Source of the DNA: Candidatus Abzuiibacterium crystallinum
GTDB lineage: Bacteria > Omnitrophota > Omnitrophia > Omnitrophales > Abzuiibacteriaceae
DNA length: 43,008 bases
NCBI GenBank assembly: GCA_002787155.1
Contig: PCVY01000060.1
Span: 1,355-44,362, forward strand
Reading direction: 5' to 3'
Positions 1 through 8,005 of this stretch are shown here, piece by piece (positions within the stretch are counted from its first letter, which is position 1; every line of letters begins with the position of its first letter). A program made the translations under genes and the position numbers. The notes under the pieces were generated by a model that was not told the DNA's origin, did no database searches, and worked only from the letters and a program-made list of their open reading frames with translations.

Positions 1-139
1 TGCGCATCTGACCAATTTGTTTTTGCAAGTTATCTATCGTGCTATTGAGCTGTGCCACGCCGCTTTCATCAGCATAGGCATAACCGCCTAACACGAGAGT
101 CAAGGCACAAAGCAAGGAAATAAATTTTTGAAATCTCAT
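1..139 (-). CDS. Exported coiled-coil protein, N-terminal fragment (possible phosphate porin)
   Basis: Only the first 46 codons lie in the window; the gene runs off the left edge. The visible part is a signal peptide (MRFQKF, a hydrophobic core LLCALTLVLGG, then AYA before DE), followed by a heptad-like stretch containing LNSTIDNLQKQIGQM. The second of two in-frame ATGs is chosen because a GGAGG motif lies 10 nt ahead of it and only 1 nt ahead of the other. A signal peptide followed by a short coiled coil is common in phosphate-selective porins (OprO/OprP type) and in other trimeric outer-membrane proteins. The adjoining phoR-phoB pair and the Pho-box-like repeat upstream favour a phosphate-starvation role, but the barrel itself is not visible, so this is inference. 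Confidence 0.6.
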   Translation of the reverse strand, partial: MRFQKFISLLCALTLVLGGYAYADESGVAQLNSTIDNLQKQIGQMR

Positions 140-241
140 TTGTGACATTCCTCCCTGAGGGTGTATGAATGAAGTGATATTTTTTTCTGTTTGTTTCATG
201 CCTCAATGATAGAAAACACCTGTCAAGAACTCATCATGGCG

Positions 242-259
242 GTGTAAAGTCTGTGTAAA
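242..259 (-). promoter_or_regulatory. Pho-box-like direct repeat
   Basis: On the minus strand the heptamer TTTACAC occurs twice with an 11-bp period (TTTACACAGACTTTACAC), about 100 bp before the exported protein's start. PhoB/PhoP-family regulators bind tandem direct repeats of 11-bp period, and Bacillus PhoP recognises TTNACA repeats, so spacing and core both fit. TTGACA at 221-226 could be a -35, but no convincing -10 follows at 16-18 bp. The rest of 140-408 holds nothing else I can name. Confidence 0.5.
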
Positions 260-408
260 CCTTTCACCGCGAGAAGCCCCTTTTTTGAAGGTAGAGATAG
301 CGGATGAAAAGTTTTTCTGAAGAGTTTTCCTCAAGATGACTATTGCAAAATAATGGCGCGGGATAAACGAAAGTAAAAAACTGATTAACGGGTGAAAACT
401 GGATTAGA

Positions 409-2208
409 TTAGGTTCGCCAGAGAGGGAGGGTAAAGTAAAAAGTGGTGCCGCGGCTTAACGCGCTCTCGCACACCACGCGGCCGCCGTGTTCTTCTATGA
501 TATGCTTCACAATGGATAAACCAAGACCGGTACCTCCTAATTCACGCGAACGGGCTGGATCTACCCGGTAAAAACGTTCAAAAACACGCTGAACAGAATT
601 GGCCGGAATACCGATACCGGTGTCCTTGATTGAAACCCTCATTTCTTCTCCCAAGACGACCGCATCCAATTCAAGCATACCGTTTAACTGGTTAAATTTA
701 ATGGCATTTTCTATTAAATTAATAATGACTTGCCTTAACTGGTCACGATTGGCTTTCACCGGCGGAAGCGCTTTGGACTCTAAATGATTTTGTACTTGAA
801 GTTTCTTTTCATTGATCTGATTAGCGAAAAGCGTGAGACTTCGTTCGATTTCTGAGTTTAAATCAATGCATTCAAATGCGATTTGTTCGCTTTTGGACTC
901 AATTTTTGAAAGTGCTAGAATATCATTGATTAACCGTGAAAGCCGGTTTGTGTCCTCTTCGATCATCTTAAGAAACTTTTCCGTTTGTGCCGGGTCTTTG
1001 GCTGCACCATCTAACAATGTTTCAACGAAACCCTTAATGGAAGTCATGGGTGTTTTTAACTCATGCGAAACATTGGCGACAAATTCACGGCGCATATTCT
1101 CCAACTCTCTGAGTTGAGTCACGTCACGGAATACTAAAATACCGGCAACGTTACTTTCTGATTTTCCCATACCCACCGCATTAATCCGGAGAATTTTCTT
1201 ACGATCTCCATGAATAAGGGTAATTTCCTCATTGATTGTCGTTTGTGCCGACATGGCTTGGCGGGCTAATTGATCTATTTTCTCGTGCTTCACAATTTCC
1301 AACAAAGCACGGCCCAATGCTTCTGACTTTTTAATACCAAAAATATTTTCCGTACGCGAATTGACCATCAGAATACGGCCTGCTTGATCGACAGCCAAAA
1401 CACCTTCTGCCATATTTTCCAATACGGTCAGTAATTTAATTTTTTCAGCTTCGGTCTCTTCAATTCGTTTTTTAAGTGTTTTCGCCATCTGATTCATCAC
1501 ATCCGCTAAAATCTGCAATTCATCGCCTCGGCCCATATAAATCTTTTGCGAAAAATCACCCTTGGAAAAACGCATGGCTATCTTTGTCATGCTGCTAATT
1601 TGATTCGTGATCGACCGGTTAAAGAGAAAACCCAGCACCAATACCACAATCGCTCCGGCAATAAAACCGGCTAAAATAGGGCGGCGAATCGCTGCCACCA
1701 CTTCATTTACCTGCGTTAAAGGCAAAGCGAATCTCACCACGCCTAACACATCACCCTTTTCATTTCGAAGCGGTTGAGCTGCGTAAAGCATTTCCTGCTT
1801 CAGCGTATGGCTAAAACGCATGCTCGTTGTAAAATTGCCCTTTAAAGCACCCTTTACCTCTTCGCGGCTCCGATGATTATCCATCGCAATAAACTCTTCT
1901 GCCGTTCGCTGCGAATCTCCCAACACTTCGCCATCGGCATTGATGACGGTAATTCGCGGATCAATACCTGCAGACAGGTTTTTGAGAAGTGTATGGATTT
2001 CACTCTTCTGAGTATGAGCTTTGACGGCGGGCAAAACAAGATCATCAACCAAATGCGCCTGTGTCTTGAGTGATGTTTCTAAATGTTCGAGTGTTTGCTG
2101 TTTGACGGTGTGAGAAAGATAGAGCTCCACCAAGAGAAAAGTAGAGAAAAAAAGTGTGAGGTAAAGAAAAGTAATTTGTGCGCCAAATCGCTGCCTTAAG
2201 AATTTCAT
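409..2208 (-). CDS. phoR: Phosphate-regulon sensor histidine kinase PhoR
   Basis: Membrane sensor kinase of 599 residues that would autophosphorylate and pass phosphate to the adjacent PhoB. Order seen: TM1 at about 10-30, an extracytoplasmic sensor region to about 175, TM2 at about 178-197, HAMP to about 250, a PAS domain at about 260-365, HisKA with the H-box SHELKTP (His382), then HATPase_c with the N-box NLIENAIKFN (Asn501), DTGIGIP (Asp529), the F-box ERFYR and GGTGLGLSIVK. The long periplasmic domain and TM-HAMP-PAS order match PhoR of Gram-positive and deep-branching bacteria; the E. coli protein lacks the large sensor domain. It starts 27 bp after the phoB stop, so the two are surely cotranscribed. 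Substrate specificity rests on this pairing, not on a sensor motif. Confidence 0.92.
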   Translation of the reverse strand: MKFLRQRFGAQITFLYLTLFFSTFLLVELYLSHTVKQQTLEHLETSLKTQAHLVDDLVLPAVKAHTQKSEIHTLLKNLSAGIDPRITVINADGEVLGDSQRTAEEFIAMDNHRSREEVKGALKGNFTTSMRFSHTLKQEMLYAAQPLRNEKGDVLGVVRFALPLTQVNEVVAAIRRPILAGFIAGAIVVLVLGFLFNRSITNQISSMTKIAMRFSKGDFSQKIYMGRGDELQILADVMNQMAKTLKKRIEETEAEKIKLLTVLENMAEGVLAVDQAGRILMVNSRTENIFGIKKSEALGRALLEIVKHEKIDQLARQAMSAQTTINEEITLIHGDRKKILRINAVGMGKSESNVAGILVFRDVTQLRELENMRREFVANVSHELKTPMTSIKGFVETLLDGAAKDPAQTEKFLKMIEEDTNRLSRLINDILALSKIESKSEQIAFECIDLNSEIERSLTLFANQINEKKLQVQNHLESKALPPVKANRDQLRQVIINLIENAIKFNQLNGMLELDAVVLGEEMRVSIKDTGIGIPANSVQRVFERFYRVDPARSRELGGTGLGLSIVKHIIEEHGGRVVCESALSRGTTFYFTLPLWRT

Positions 2209-2235
2209 GGCGACACCCCGGAATAGTGAAAAACT

Positions 2236-2928
2236 TTAACCATCAAAATCAAAACGATATCCGACATTTTTAACTGTCACAATCCGAAAAGCTTCCGTTT
2301 TAAGTTTCTTTCTGAGCTGACCGATGTGCATGTCTACTGTTCTGGTCTCAATATTGAGAGATTGATCATATCCCCACACACGGTCAAGCAGCACATCCCG
2401 GGACAAAACACGTCCTTTGACTTCCAATAAAATTTTGAGCAAGTCATATTCTTTTGAAGAAAGCTCGACGGGTTTATCTTTTAGCGTGACCACATGTTTG
2501 GCCATGTCCATCCTTAAGACGCCTATTTTAATGGTCTCACCTTCATCTTTTTGATGAATTCTTCGCAAAACTGCCTTCATACGGGCAATTAATTCGCGCG
2601 GGCTAAACGGTTTGGCAATGTAATCATCAGCGCCTAGCTCAAGTCCAATCACGCGATCGGACTCAGCCCCGCGGGCTGTCAGCATAATAATAGGAATATG
2701 ACGCGTTTTTGGGTCACTTCTTAAGATTTTGCAGATTTCAAGTCCTCCGATGCCGGGAAGCATTAAATCCAATAAAATCATATCGATTTTCTTCTGACGG
2801 GCCATCTCAAGCCCTTCATCACCTTTCGTTGCTACGAGAGGTGTGAATCCGGCCTCTTCAAGGTTGAATTTAACCAATTCAACAATATTTTTTTCGTCTT
2901 CAACAATCAGTACTTTTTCTTTAGCCAT
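2236..2928 (-). CDS. phoB: Response regulator PhoB, OmpR family
   Basis: DNA-binding response regulator of 230 residues. The receiver domain (about 1-120) shows VEDE with acidic residues at 10-12, phospho-acceptor Asp54 in LLDLMLPG, and KPFSPRELIAR after the conserved lysine. A winged-helix effector domain follows (about 135-228), with SSKEYDLLKILLEVKGRVLSR, RTVDMHIGQLRKKL and NVGYRF typical of PhoB/OmpR. An upstream in-frame TTG at 2964 would add 12 residues, but a TATAAT hexamer at 2970-2975 places the likely transcript start next to that TTG, so the ATG at MAKEK is preferred. First gene of the phoB-phoR pair. Confidence 0.93.
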   Translation of the reverse strand: MAKEKVLIVEDEKNIVELVKFNLEEAGFTPLVATKGDEGLEMARQKKIDMILLDLMLPGIGGLEICKILRSDPKTRHIPIIMLTARGAESDRVIGLELGADDYIAKPFSPRELIARMKAVLRRIHQKDEGETIKIGVLRMDMAKHVVTLKDKPVELSSKEYDLLKILLEVKGRVLSRDVLLDRVWGYDQSLNIETRTVDMHIGQLRKKLKTEAFRIVTVKNVGYRFDFDG

Positions 2929-2969
2929 ATGAATGCTGCCTGATGAGAAAATGATAACGAGCAATGGTG

Positions 2970-2975
2970 ATTATA
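2970..2975 (-). promoter_or_regulatory. Candidate -10 element of phoB
   Basis: TATAAT on the minus strand, about 40 bp before the PhoB ATG. The -35 at 17 bp (AGCGCT) is poor, as expected for a promoter that needs an activator. The end of the 105-bp repeat element lies immediately upstream, so it sets the upstream boundary of this promoter. Confidence 0.4.
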
Positions 2976-3000
2976 CTATTAGGGGCAGGATGAGCGCTAG

Positions 3001-3105
3001 TACCGTTAGACAATTATTATTGGTATGAGACTGGCAACTTCTCTCGGGTAACCCACCGGCATTTCACCTAATGTCGTTAAACTGGCTATTCATTGTCTAA
3101 CGGCA
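3001..3105. repeat. 105-bp element with 13-bp inverted termini, copy A
   Basis: The left end reads TACCGTTAGACAA and the right end TTGTCTAACGGCA, an inverted pair with one mismatch. A second element of exactly 105 bp with the same ends lies at 33488-33592, and a single end of the same sequence at 15835-15852. The interiors of the two full copies do not align by eye, so only the ends and the length are conserved. No ORF is carried. It resembles a MITE or REP-type element. No target duplication is obvious at either flank. Confidence 0.65.
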
Positions 3106-3158
3106 CAAGTTGGATTTAGCCGGTACACTCATCTGGAAACAGGGAAAATCTTCGGCAG

Positions 3159-3401
3159 TTAGTTACCAAAGAAATAATCGGATGCCGACTTTACCTGGTT
3201 GGCGAGTTGATCTTTTACCCACGCTTCCATGGCAAATTTTCGGAGCCGTCCGAGATTACGCTTCACCTGTTTCATGGTTTCTTCTCCCAATTGATAATCG
3301 TAACTATCCAGCAAACGCTTTTCTTCTAACCGGGTAATCAGATTATCAAGGATTTCACGCTGATTTCGAATACCTGCAATCAACACTTCTTGCTCTGCCA
3401 T
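3159..3401 (-). CDS. Small helical protein of unknown function
   Basis: An 80-residue charged, soluble protein starting MAEQEVLIAGIRNQRE and ending SASDYFFGN. I do not recognise a family. It looks mostly alpha-helical (ILDNLITRLEEKRLL, TMKQVKRNLGRLRKFAME) and has no membrane segment or cysteine. The start is fixed by a strong GGAGG 7 nt before the ATG; the longer reading from 3437 has no such site. It sits between the CBS gene and the phoB promoter, with the 105-bp repeat just past its stop. The strong ribosome site makes it likely real, though no function can be given. Confidence 0.6.
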   Translation of the reverse strand: MAEQEVLIAGIRNQREILDNLITRLEEKRLLDSYDYQLGEETMKQVKRNLGRLRKFAMEAWVKDQLANQVKSASDYFFGN

Positions 3402-3552
3402 TAGACACCTCCTCCCTATAAATATAATTTGTACCAATGCAGTATCGACGAGAGGTGTTTGTTTTGCTGCAAGGAGAAGTAATATCTATGTAAAAAATAA
3501 GGAGACTGCTAACGGAAAATAATGACTGGTATCGTTGAGGGATAGAACGGTG

Positions 3553-3978
3553 TTAAAGCAATTTTGAGGAAACAAAACGCAAGATGTCAATTTGGGTCAC
3601 AATGCCCACTAATTTGTTCTCGCTGTCCACAATAGGAATGCAGCTATATTTGTCTTCGGCCATAATTTGGACCGCTTCTGCCACCTTGTCATCCGGCCTC
3701 AAGGTATGCGGGTCTGGCGTCATGTGATGTTTTAGAATAATGCGGTCCATGGCTTCTTGATCATAGTAGTCCCCTGTTTCTGTTTTGTGGGGTGTGTAAG
3801 CCCGGTAAAAATCCCAAATCGTGATAATCCCGAGTAATTTATTTTCATCATCCACAACCGGTAAATGCCGAATGCAGTTCTGACGCATTTTCTCTTCCAC
3901 ATGACTGAAAGCTTCGTCAATGTGAAGGGTAATGACTTTTTTGTTCATGATCTCGCGGATATGTGTATCTCGCAGCAT
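3553..3978 (-). CDS. CBS-pair domain protein
   Basis: A 141-residue stand-alone pair of CBS domains. The first spans about 8-60 (IREIMNKKVITLHIDEAFSHVEEKM, then RHLPVVDDENKLLGIITIWDFYRA), the second about 83-140 (MTPDPHTLRPDDKVAEAVQIMAEDK, then IPIVDSENKLVGIVTQIDILRF). CBS pairs bind adenosine nucleotides or SAM and usually act as cytosolic regulators or sensors; the partner here is unknown. AGGAG stands 7 nt before the ATG. The small two-TM gene ends 18 bp upstream on the same strand, so the two probably share a transcript. Confidence 0.85.
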   Translation of the reverse strand: MLRDTHIREIMNKKVITLHIDEAFSHVEEKMRQNCIRHLPVVDDENKLLGIITIWDFYRAYTPHKTETGDYYDQEAMDRIILKHHMTPDPHTLRPDDKVAEAVQIMAEDKYSCIPIVDSENKLVGIVTQIDILRFVSSKLL

Positions 3979-3996
3979 AACAGACTCCTACAGGTT

Positions 3997-4200
3997 TTAA
4001 TGCATGGCTGGTTTTTTCTTACGAATAAACCAGATTAGATAAATCAGTATGCCAATGCCTAAAATGACGGATGAAACAGCGGTAACCAAATCGAGCGTTT
4101 GGTGAGAACGTTGAAAAAGTTGGGCTTCCCACAGACCAAAACCGCCTGCAAACACAACGGCGACAGACATAAGAAAGATGTGGAAATAGATCAATGACAT
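3997..4200 (-). CDS. Small two-TM membrane protein
   Basis: A 67-residue hydrophobic protein with segments at about 5-23 (FHIFLMSVAVVFAGGFGLW) and 38-59 (LVTAVSSVILGIGILIYLIW), ending in a basic tail RKKKPAMH. No family recognised. An AAAGGGG stretch 11 nt before the ATG may serve as ribosome site. Its closeness to the CBS gene suggests a shared operon. The tail should be cytosolic by the positive-inside rule, giving a hairpin with both ends inside. Confidence 0.55.
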   Translation of the reverse strand: MSLIYFHIFLMSVAVVFAGGFGLWEAQLFQRSHQTLDLVTAVSSVILGIGILIYLIWFIRKKKPAMH

Positions 4201-4308
4201 GCGCGATGCAGCCCCTTTCTTATAAGTAATGTAGCAAGTTTTGGAATACTGTAAAGGAAAAATTGCTTAGAGTGCTTCATTTATCCTGGATTATTATCTG
4301 TTTTCTTG

Positions 4309-4317
4309 TGCTACAAT
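4309..4317 (+). promoter_or_regulatory. Extended -10 promoter candidate for marC
   Basis: TGCTACAAT matches the TGnTANNNT extended -10 pattern; no good -35 lies 16-18 bp upstream. Transcription would begin near 4324, right at the GGGAGG ribosome site of marC. Confidence 0.4.
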
Positions 4318-4333
4318 GATGAAGGGAGGAAAA

Positions 4334-4966
4334 ATGAATCCCTTGGTTGATTTTGGTATTTTGACGTTTGCTTCTATCTTCGTGATTGTCGACCCCGTGG
4401 GGTTGACGCCTGCCTTTTTGGTCATGACCGCTCGGGACAAAGTGAAAGACCGCATTCGCATGGCGGGACTGGCTTGCTTGATTACTTTGATTGTGCTAGT
4501 ACTTTGTGCTTTGGGCGGTGAAAAAATATTTGGTATTTTTGGCATTACCCTTCCTGCTTTTGAAATTGCAGGCGGCCTTGTCCTTCTCTTGGTTTCTTTA
4601 GACATGCTGCAAGCAAGAAGAACAGCCGTAAAAGAAACGGCTGAAGAGCAAAGTGAAGGTGTTCATAAACATGATATTGCGATCACGCCGCTCGCGATTC
4701 CGATGCTGGCCGGACCGGGTGCCATTACAACGGTCATCTTATTGGGCAGCAAGGCTGTCACCATCCAGCATCAGTTCATTCTCTACGGGAACATTTTAGC
4801 GGTTTGTTTTATTTCTTTCTTAATTTTACGATTCGCTGCTGTGAAATCCGCGTGGTTAAGCGTCATTGCACTTAGAGTCTTAATGCGATTAATGGGTTTG
4901 CTGCTGACCGCTATTTCGGTGCAATTTATCATCAATGGATTAAAAGCAGCGCATTTGTTCAGTTAA
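4334..4966 (+). CDS. MarC/UPF0056 family membrane protein
   Basis: A 210-residue integral membrane protein of the MarC family, whose physiological substrate is unknown despite the historic 'multiple antibiotic resistance' name. Family hallmarks seen are an N-terminal segment with IVDPVGLTPAFLVMT, a second AFEIAGGLVLLLVSLDML helix, and PLAIPMLAGPGAITTVILL in the middle. About six TM helices can be drawn. The start follows GGGAGG by 4 nt; an ATG six codons earlier overlaps that motif and is less likely. The MFS gene follows after 4 bp. Confidence 0.85.
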   Translation: MNPLVDFGILTFASIFVIVDPVGLTPAFLVMTARDKVKDRIRMAGLACLITLIVLVLCALGGEKIFGIFGITLPAFEIAGGLVLLLVSLDMLQARRTAVKETAEEQSEGVHKHDIAITPLAIPMLAGPGAITTVILLGSKAVTIQHQFILYGNILAVCFISFLILRFAAVKSAWLSVIALRVLMRLMGLLLTAISVQFIINGLKAAHLFS

Positions 4967-4970
4967 TTCT

Positions 4971-6335
4971 GTGGTGACCATACCTCCGCTTTCATCTTCA
5001 TCCGCCAAGCAATATGCCAAGAGCCTTTCTGTGTCATGGAAAGAAGGCATTGCCGCTGCTTTTATGATTGCCGTGACAGATTTTTATTTAATTCCTTTCG
5101 GATTGTTTTTGGGTGGTTCTGCATTAGAAATTGGACTTTTGGTAGCAATCCCTCAGCTCTTAGGATCCGTTTCCCAATTAACGGCTGTTAAAATTGTTAA
5201 ATTACTAGGAAGTCGGCAACGATTTCTTCCGCGTGCGTGCGCCTTGCAAGCTTGCCTTTTGATACCAATGGCCGCACTTTCTTTTTGGCCATGTATATTT
5301 CAAATTGAAATTTTAATTGCGTGCACCGCCATTTTCCGGATCTTGGGCGGTTTAATCGGTACCGTTTGGGGAAGTTTGGCGAGTGATTATTTACCTGCGA
5401 ATGAACGAGGTGCTTATTTTGGGTGGCGTTCCCAAATAACGGGTTTAGCAGGAGTGGGCGGTATGTTAGTCGGCGGACTTGTCCTTTTTTTCTCAAAAAT
5501 ATTCTTACCTCAATTGGGTTTTCTTTGCCTGTTTTTACTTGCTTCCCTTGCGCGATTTATTTCTGCGGCTCTCATGAATCAAATGGAGGACATTCCTCTC
5601 ACGCATCATAAAGATTCCGATTTTACGTTTGTCAAATTTCTATCACGTTTCAAAGAGAGTAATTTCGTTAAATTTGTGCTTTACGTTACCTCTGTCACCT
5701 TTGCCGCACACCTGGCTGCTCCTTATTTCAGTGTGTATATGCTCCGCGATCTCAAAATGACATATATCGGTTATATGACGATCCATTTATCTGCAGTGCT
5801 GGCCGGACTCTTCGGTTTTACCATTTGGGGACATCATGCCGACCAAGTGGGTAACGCTCGTGTTTTAAAAATGAGCAGTTTCCTAATTCCCTTGATACCG
5901 TTTTTGTGGCTCTTCTCCGCAAACTTTTGGTGGTTAATTGTTGTGGAACTTTTTGCGGGGTTTGTTTGGAGTGGGTTTAATCTTTGTTCCGTGAATTTCA
6001 TTTTTGATGCCGTTGCCCCCGAAAAACGAGTGCGTTGTTTGGGATATTTCAATTTAATCAACGGGATCGGTGTTTTTGCCGGAGCTTTGGTGGGCGGCTA
6101 TTTGGCTGAACACCTTCCGCGCGTGATGGGTTCTCGTTTATTTCTGCTATTTCTCTTTTCCGGCATTTTGCGTTATTTATCGCACTTCCTTTTGTCAGAA
6201 CAATTCAAAGAAGTCCGGGGCACAACGCGTCAAGTCTCAAGCGCGGAACTCTTCTTTAGCGTTGTCGGCATGAAACCGATTCAAGGCAGAAACCGAGAGG
6301 TAAACGGAATTGATTTATTTAAATCGTCTCATTGA
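4971..6335 (+). CDS. MFS transporter
   Basis: A 454-residue major facilitator with about 12 hydrophobic segments from residue 27 on (GIAAAFMIAVTDFYLIPFG). The loop between TM2 and TM3 has LLGSRQRFLPRA, a weak version of the family's GxxxDRxGRR motif, and the TM4-5 region has SDYLPANERGAYFGWRS, common in uncharacterised MFS clades. The substrate cannot be read from sequence. The start is GTG, with a second GTG next to it and no clear ribosome site, fitting translational coupling to marC 4 bp upstream. It ends 5 bp from the convergent desaturase stop. Confidence 0.85.
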   Translation: MVTIPPLSSSSAKQYAKSLSVSWKEGIAAAFMIAVTDFYLIPFGLFLGGSALEIGLLVAIPQLLGSVSQLTAVKIVKLLGSRQRFLPRACALQACLLIPMAALSFWPCIFQIEILIACTAIFRILGGLIGTVWGSLASDYLPANERGAYFGWRSQITGLAGVGGMLVGGLVLFFSKIFLPQLGFLCLFLLASLARFISAALMNQMEDIPLTHHKDSDFTFVKFLSRFKESNFVKFVLYVTSVTFAAHLAAPYFSVYMLRDLKMTYIGYMTIHLSAVLAGLFGFTIWGHHADQVGNARVLKMSSFLIPLIPFLWLFSANFWWLIVVELFAGFVWSGFNLCSVNFIFDAVAPEKRVRCLGYFNLINGIGVFAGALVGGYLAEHLPRVMGSRLFLLFLFSGILRYLSHFLLSEQFKEVRGTTRQVSSAELFFSVVGMKPIQGRNREVNGIDLFKSSH

Positions 6336-6340
6336 GAAGA

Positions 6341-7507
6341 TTAGTAGGCAAAAAGCTGTTCGAGCGCTAAGGGGGAAAGTTTGATCAAGCTTGTCCAGCG
6401 GCTGTGAATTTCCTTAAAATGCAGTCTGGCTTGTTCCTTCCTGGCATAAGCAGCCGCTCTTACTTCTTGGGATTGCCGAGCCACCCGATCTTGAAGCAAT
6501 TGGCTATATTCCTTCACGGCCAACTCCCACCCGACTAAACTCTTGCGCAGTTGCTCATATTGTAAATGGAAAGCTTCGAGAGTTTTTTGACACCGCAATT
6601 GGTTAGCTAATTGTCTGGTTAACCGGTCGCTGATTCTTTTATTTTCTGCCGCCACGCGGGCATGTAAAACTTGAAATTGTGAGACTCGCTTCAAATCTCG
6701 TACTAATCCCAAATGCGACAAGAGAGCAATGAACCACTTACTAGGATCCCATTGATACCACCTGACACCGTTTCGATAATCGCTCGGAAAACGGTGGTGA
6801 AAATTATGATAACCTTCACCGTAAGTCAAGAACGCCACAAACCAATGGTCCCGCGCGCTGGCATAAATGTCATAGGTAGCTTTTCCAAACATATGACAAA
6901 CAGAGTTAATAAAGAAAGTAGTATGATAAACAAGCGTAATGCGTAAACAAACACAAATTATAAAAGCGCCCAACGCATGTCCCGTGAGAGCGCCTAAAAG
7001 TACCGGCAAACCGATACCGGCTGTCACAGACCAAAGCCCGTAATGCTTGTGTTGATGACTCGCCATTCGACTGGCTTGAAGATCTTTGACGATTGAATAG
7101 TCCACGTGGTGCTTCCAAAAAATAAGCCAGCCGATGTGCGCATACCAAAACCCTTTTTTAATGCTGTAGGGATCTTCGTCGGTATCCACATATTGGTGGT
7201 GTATCCGGTGTTGAGCAGCCCATTTCAGTGCCGATTGCTCAAAAGCAGCAGCACCGAAAAAGAGATAGAGAAACTGAATGATTGGATTGGCACGGTAACT
7301 TGCATGGGCATACAGGCGGTGATAGCCCATCGTAATGCTGAGACCGGTTGCCAACATAAAGAAAATAAAGATAAGAATTTCAGCCGTCGAAAGACCGAAG
7401 CGGGCAATATAAAAAGGCGTGCCTAACACACCAATCAATGTCGTGACGACAAAGAAAACAGCATTAACCCAACGGACTTTTTTGACAGGCGGTATAACAT
7501 GTGGCAC
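6341..7507 (-). CDS. Acyl-CoA/fatty acid delta-9-type desaturase with C-terminal coiled coil
   Basis: Membrane di-iron desaturase introducing a double bond into acyl chains. The three histidine boxes are HRLYAH (63-68), HRIHH (100-104) and HNFHH (234-238), with DTDEDPYS after box two as in stearoyl-CoA desaturases, and four hydrophobic segments between. The catalytic domain ends near residue 275. About 110 further residues form a charged, Arg/Gln-rich helical tail (LTRQLANQLRCQKTLEAFHL and on), likely a coiled coil, which is unusual for the family. The GTG at 7507 is preferred over the one at 7516, because GAGGTG lies 6 nt before the former and overlaps the latter. Confidence 0.9.
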   Translation of the reverse strand: MPHVIPPVKKVRWVNAVFFVVTTLIGVLGTPFYIARFGLSTAEILIFIFFMLATGLSITMGYHRLYAHASYRANPIIQFLYLFFGAAAFEQSALKWAAQHRIHHQYVDTDEDPYSIKKGFWYAHIGWLIFWKHHVDYSIVKDLQASRMASHQHKHYGLWSVTAGIGLPVLLGALTGHALGAFIICVCLRITLVYHTTFFINSVCHMFGKATYDIYASARDHWFVAFLTYGEGYHNFHHRFPSDYRNGVRWYQWDPSKWFIALLSHLGLVRDLKRVSQFQVLHARVAAENKRISDRLTRQLANQLRCQKTLEAFHLQYEQLRKSLVGWELAVKEYSQLLQDRVARQSQEVRAAAYARKEQARLHFKEIHSRWTSLIKLSPLALEQLFAY

Positions 7508-7517
7508 AGCAATCACC

Positions 7518-7628
7518 TCATAATAAAGTATACCCTATTGTTACTTTAACGGCTACTGAAAAGACCTTGTTGACATCATTAACAATTTTATAAACAGTGG
7601 AAATAATGTGTACTTTTCGGTAAGCCAT
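7518..7628 (-). CDS. Possible 36-residue leader ORF before the desaturase
   Basis: An uninterrupted ATG-to-TGA frame encoding MAYRKVHIISTVYKIV, then a hydrophobic end VFSVAVKVTIGYTLL. AGGGG stands 7 nt before the ATG. Its stop lies within 11 bp of the desaturase GTG, so translation could be coupled. The peptide has no known family. At this length a chance frame cannot be excluded; the ribosome site and placement are the only support. Confidence 0.3.
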   Translation of the reverse strand: MAYRKVHIISTVYKIVNDVNKVFSVAVKVTIGYTLL

Positions 7629-7697
7629 GTTTCTACCCCTTATGAGTTGTTATCATAGCCAGGAATAGATTGAAGCGAAAGACTTGTGAAGAAGGAG

Positions 7698-7734
7698 AAA
7701 AAAATAAACCCCGGCTTAAAAACCGGGGTTTATT
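7698..7734 (-). terminator. Intrinsic terminator of the cold-shock gene
   Basis: A 12-bp perfect stem (7703-7714 with 7723-7734, core AAACCCCGG) with an 8-nt loop, followed on the minus strand by seven T. It sits 18 bp past the csp stop. Confidence 0.9.
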
Positions 7735-7752
7735 GGTGTTTCAAGTTAAAAC

Positions 7753-7953
7753 TTATAACTTGACAACGTTGGTGGCTTGTTCGCCTTTGGGGCCTTTGGT
7801 GATATCAAATTCAACCTGCTGGCCTTCGTCTAAAGACTTATATCCAGTGCCTTGAATTGCTGTGTGATGCACAAAAACGTCTGAACCTGTTTCAGACGCG
7901 ATAAAACCGTAACCTTTTGAGTTATCAAACCATTTAACAGTTCCTTTTGCCAT
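7753..7953 (-). CDS. csp: Cold-shock protein, CspA family
   Basis: A 66-residue single OB-fold RNA chaperone that binds single-stranded RNA and DNA and melts structure in the cytosol. RNP1 (KGYGFI, 13-18) and RNP2 (VFVHHTAI, 26-33) are intact, as is the opening [11 protein letters not shown] and the closing [10 protein letters not shown]. The length is typical. AGGAG precedes the ATG. It is monocistronic: its own promoter, a leader of about 115 nt with a hairpin, and a strong terminator. Long structured leaders are the rule for cold-induced csp genes. Confidence 0.97.
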   Translation of the reverse strand: MAKGTVKWFDNSKGYGFIASETGSDVFVHHTAIQGTGYKSLDEGQQVEFDITKGPKGEQATNVVKL

Positions 7954-8005
7954 AATCTGGTGCTCCTTTCTTCATAAACTTTTATTCAGTGCCAAAAACT
8001 AAAAA

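Noticed and set aside
3001-3105. Integron attC site, because GTTAGAC and GTCTAAC appear
   Set aside because: In attC the order is GTCTAAC...GTTAGAC. Here it is reversed, and no integrase or gene cassette is present.
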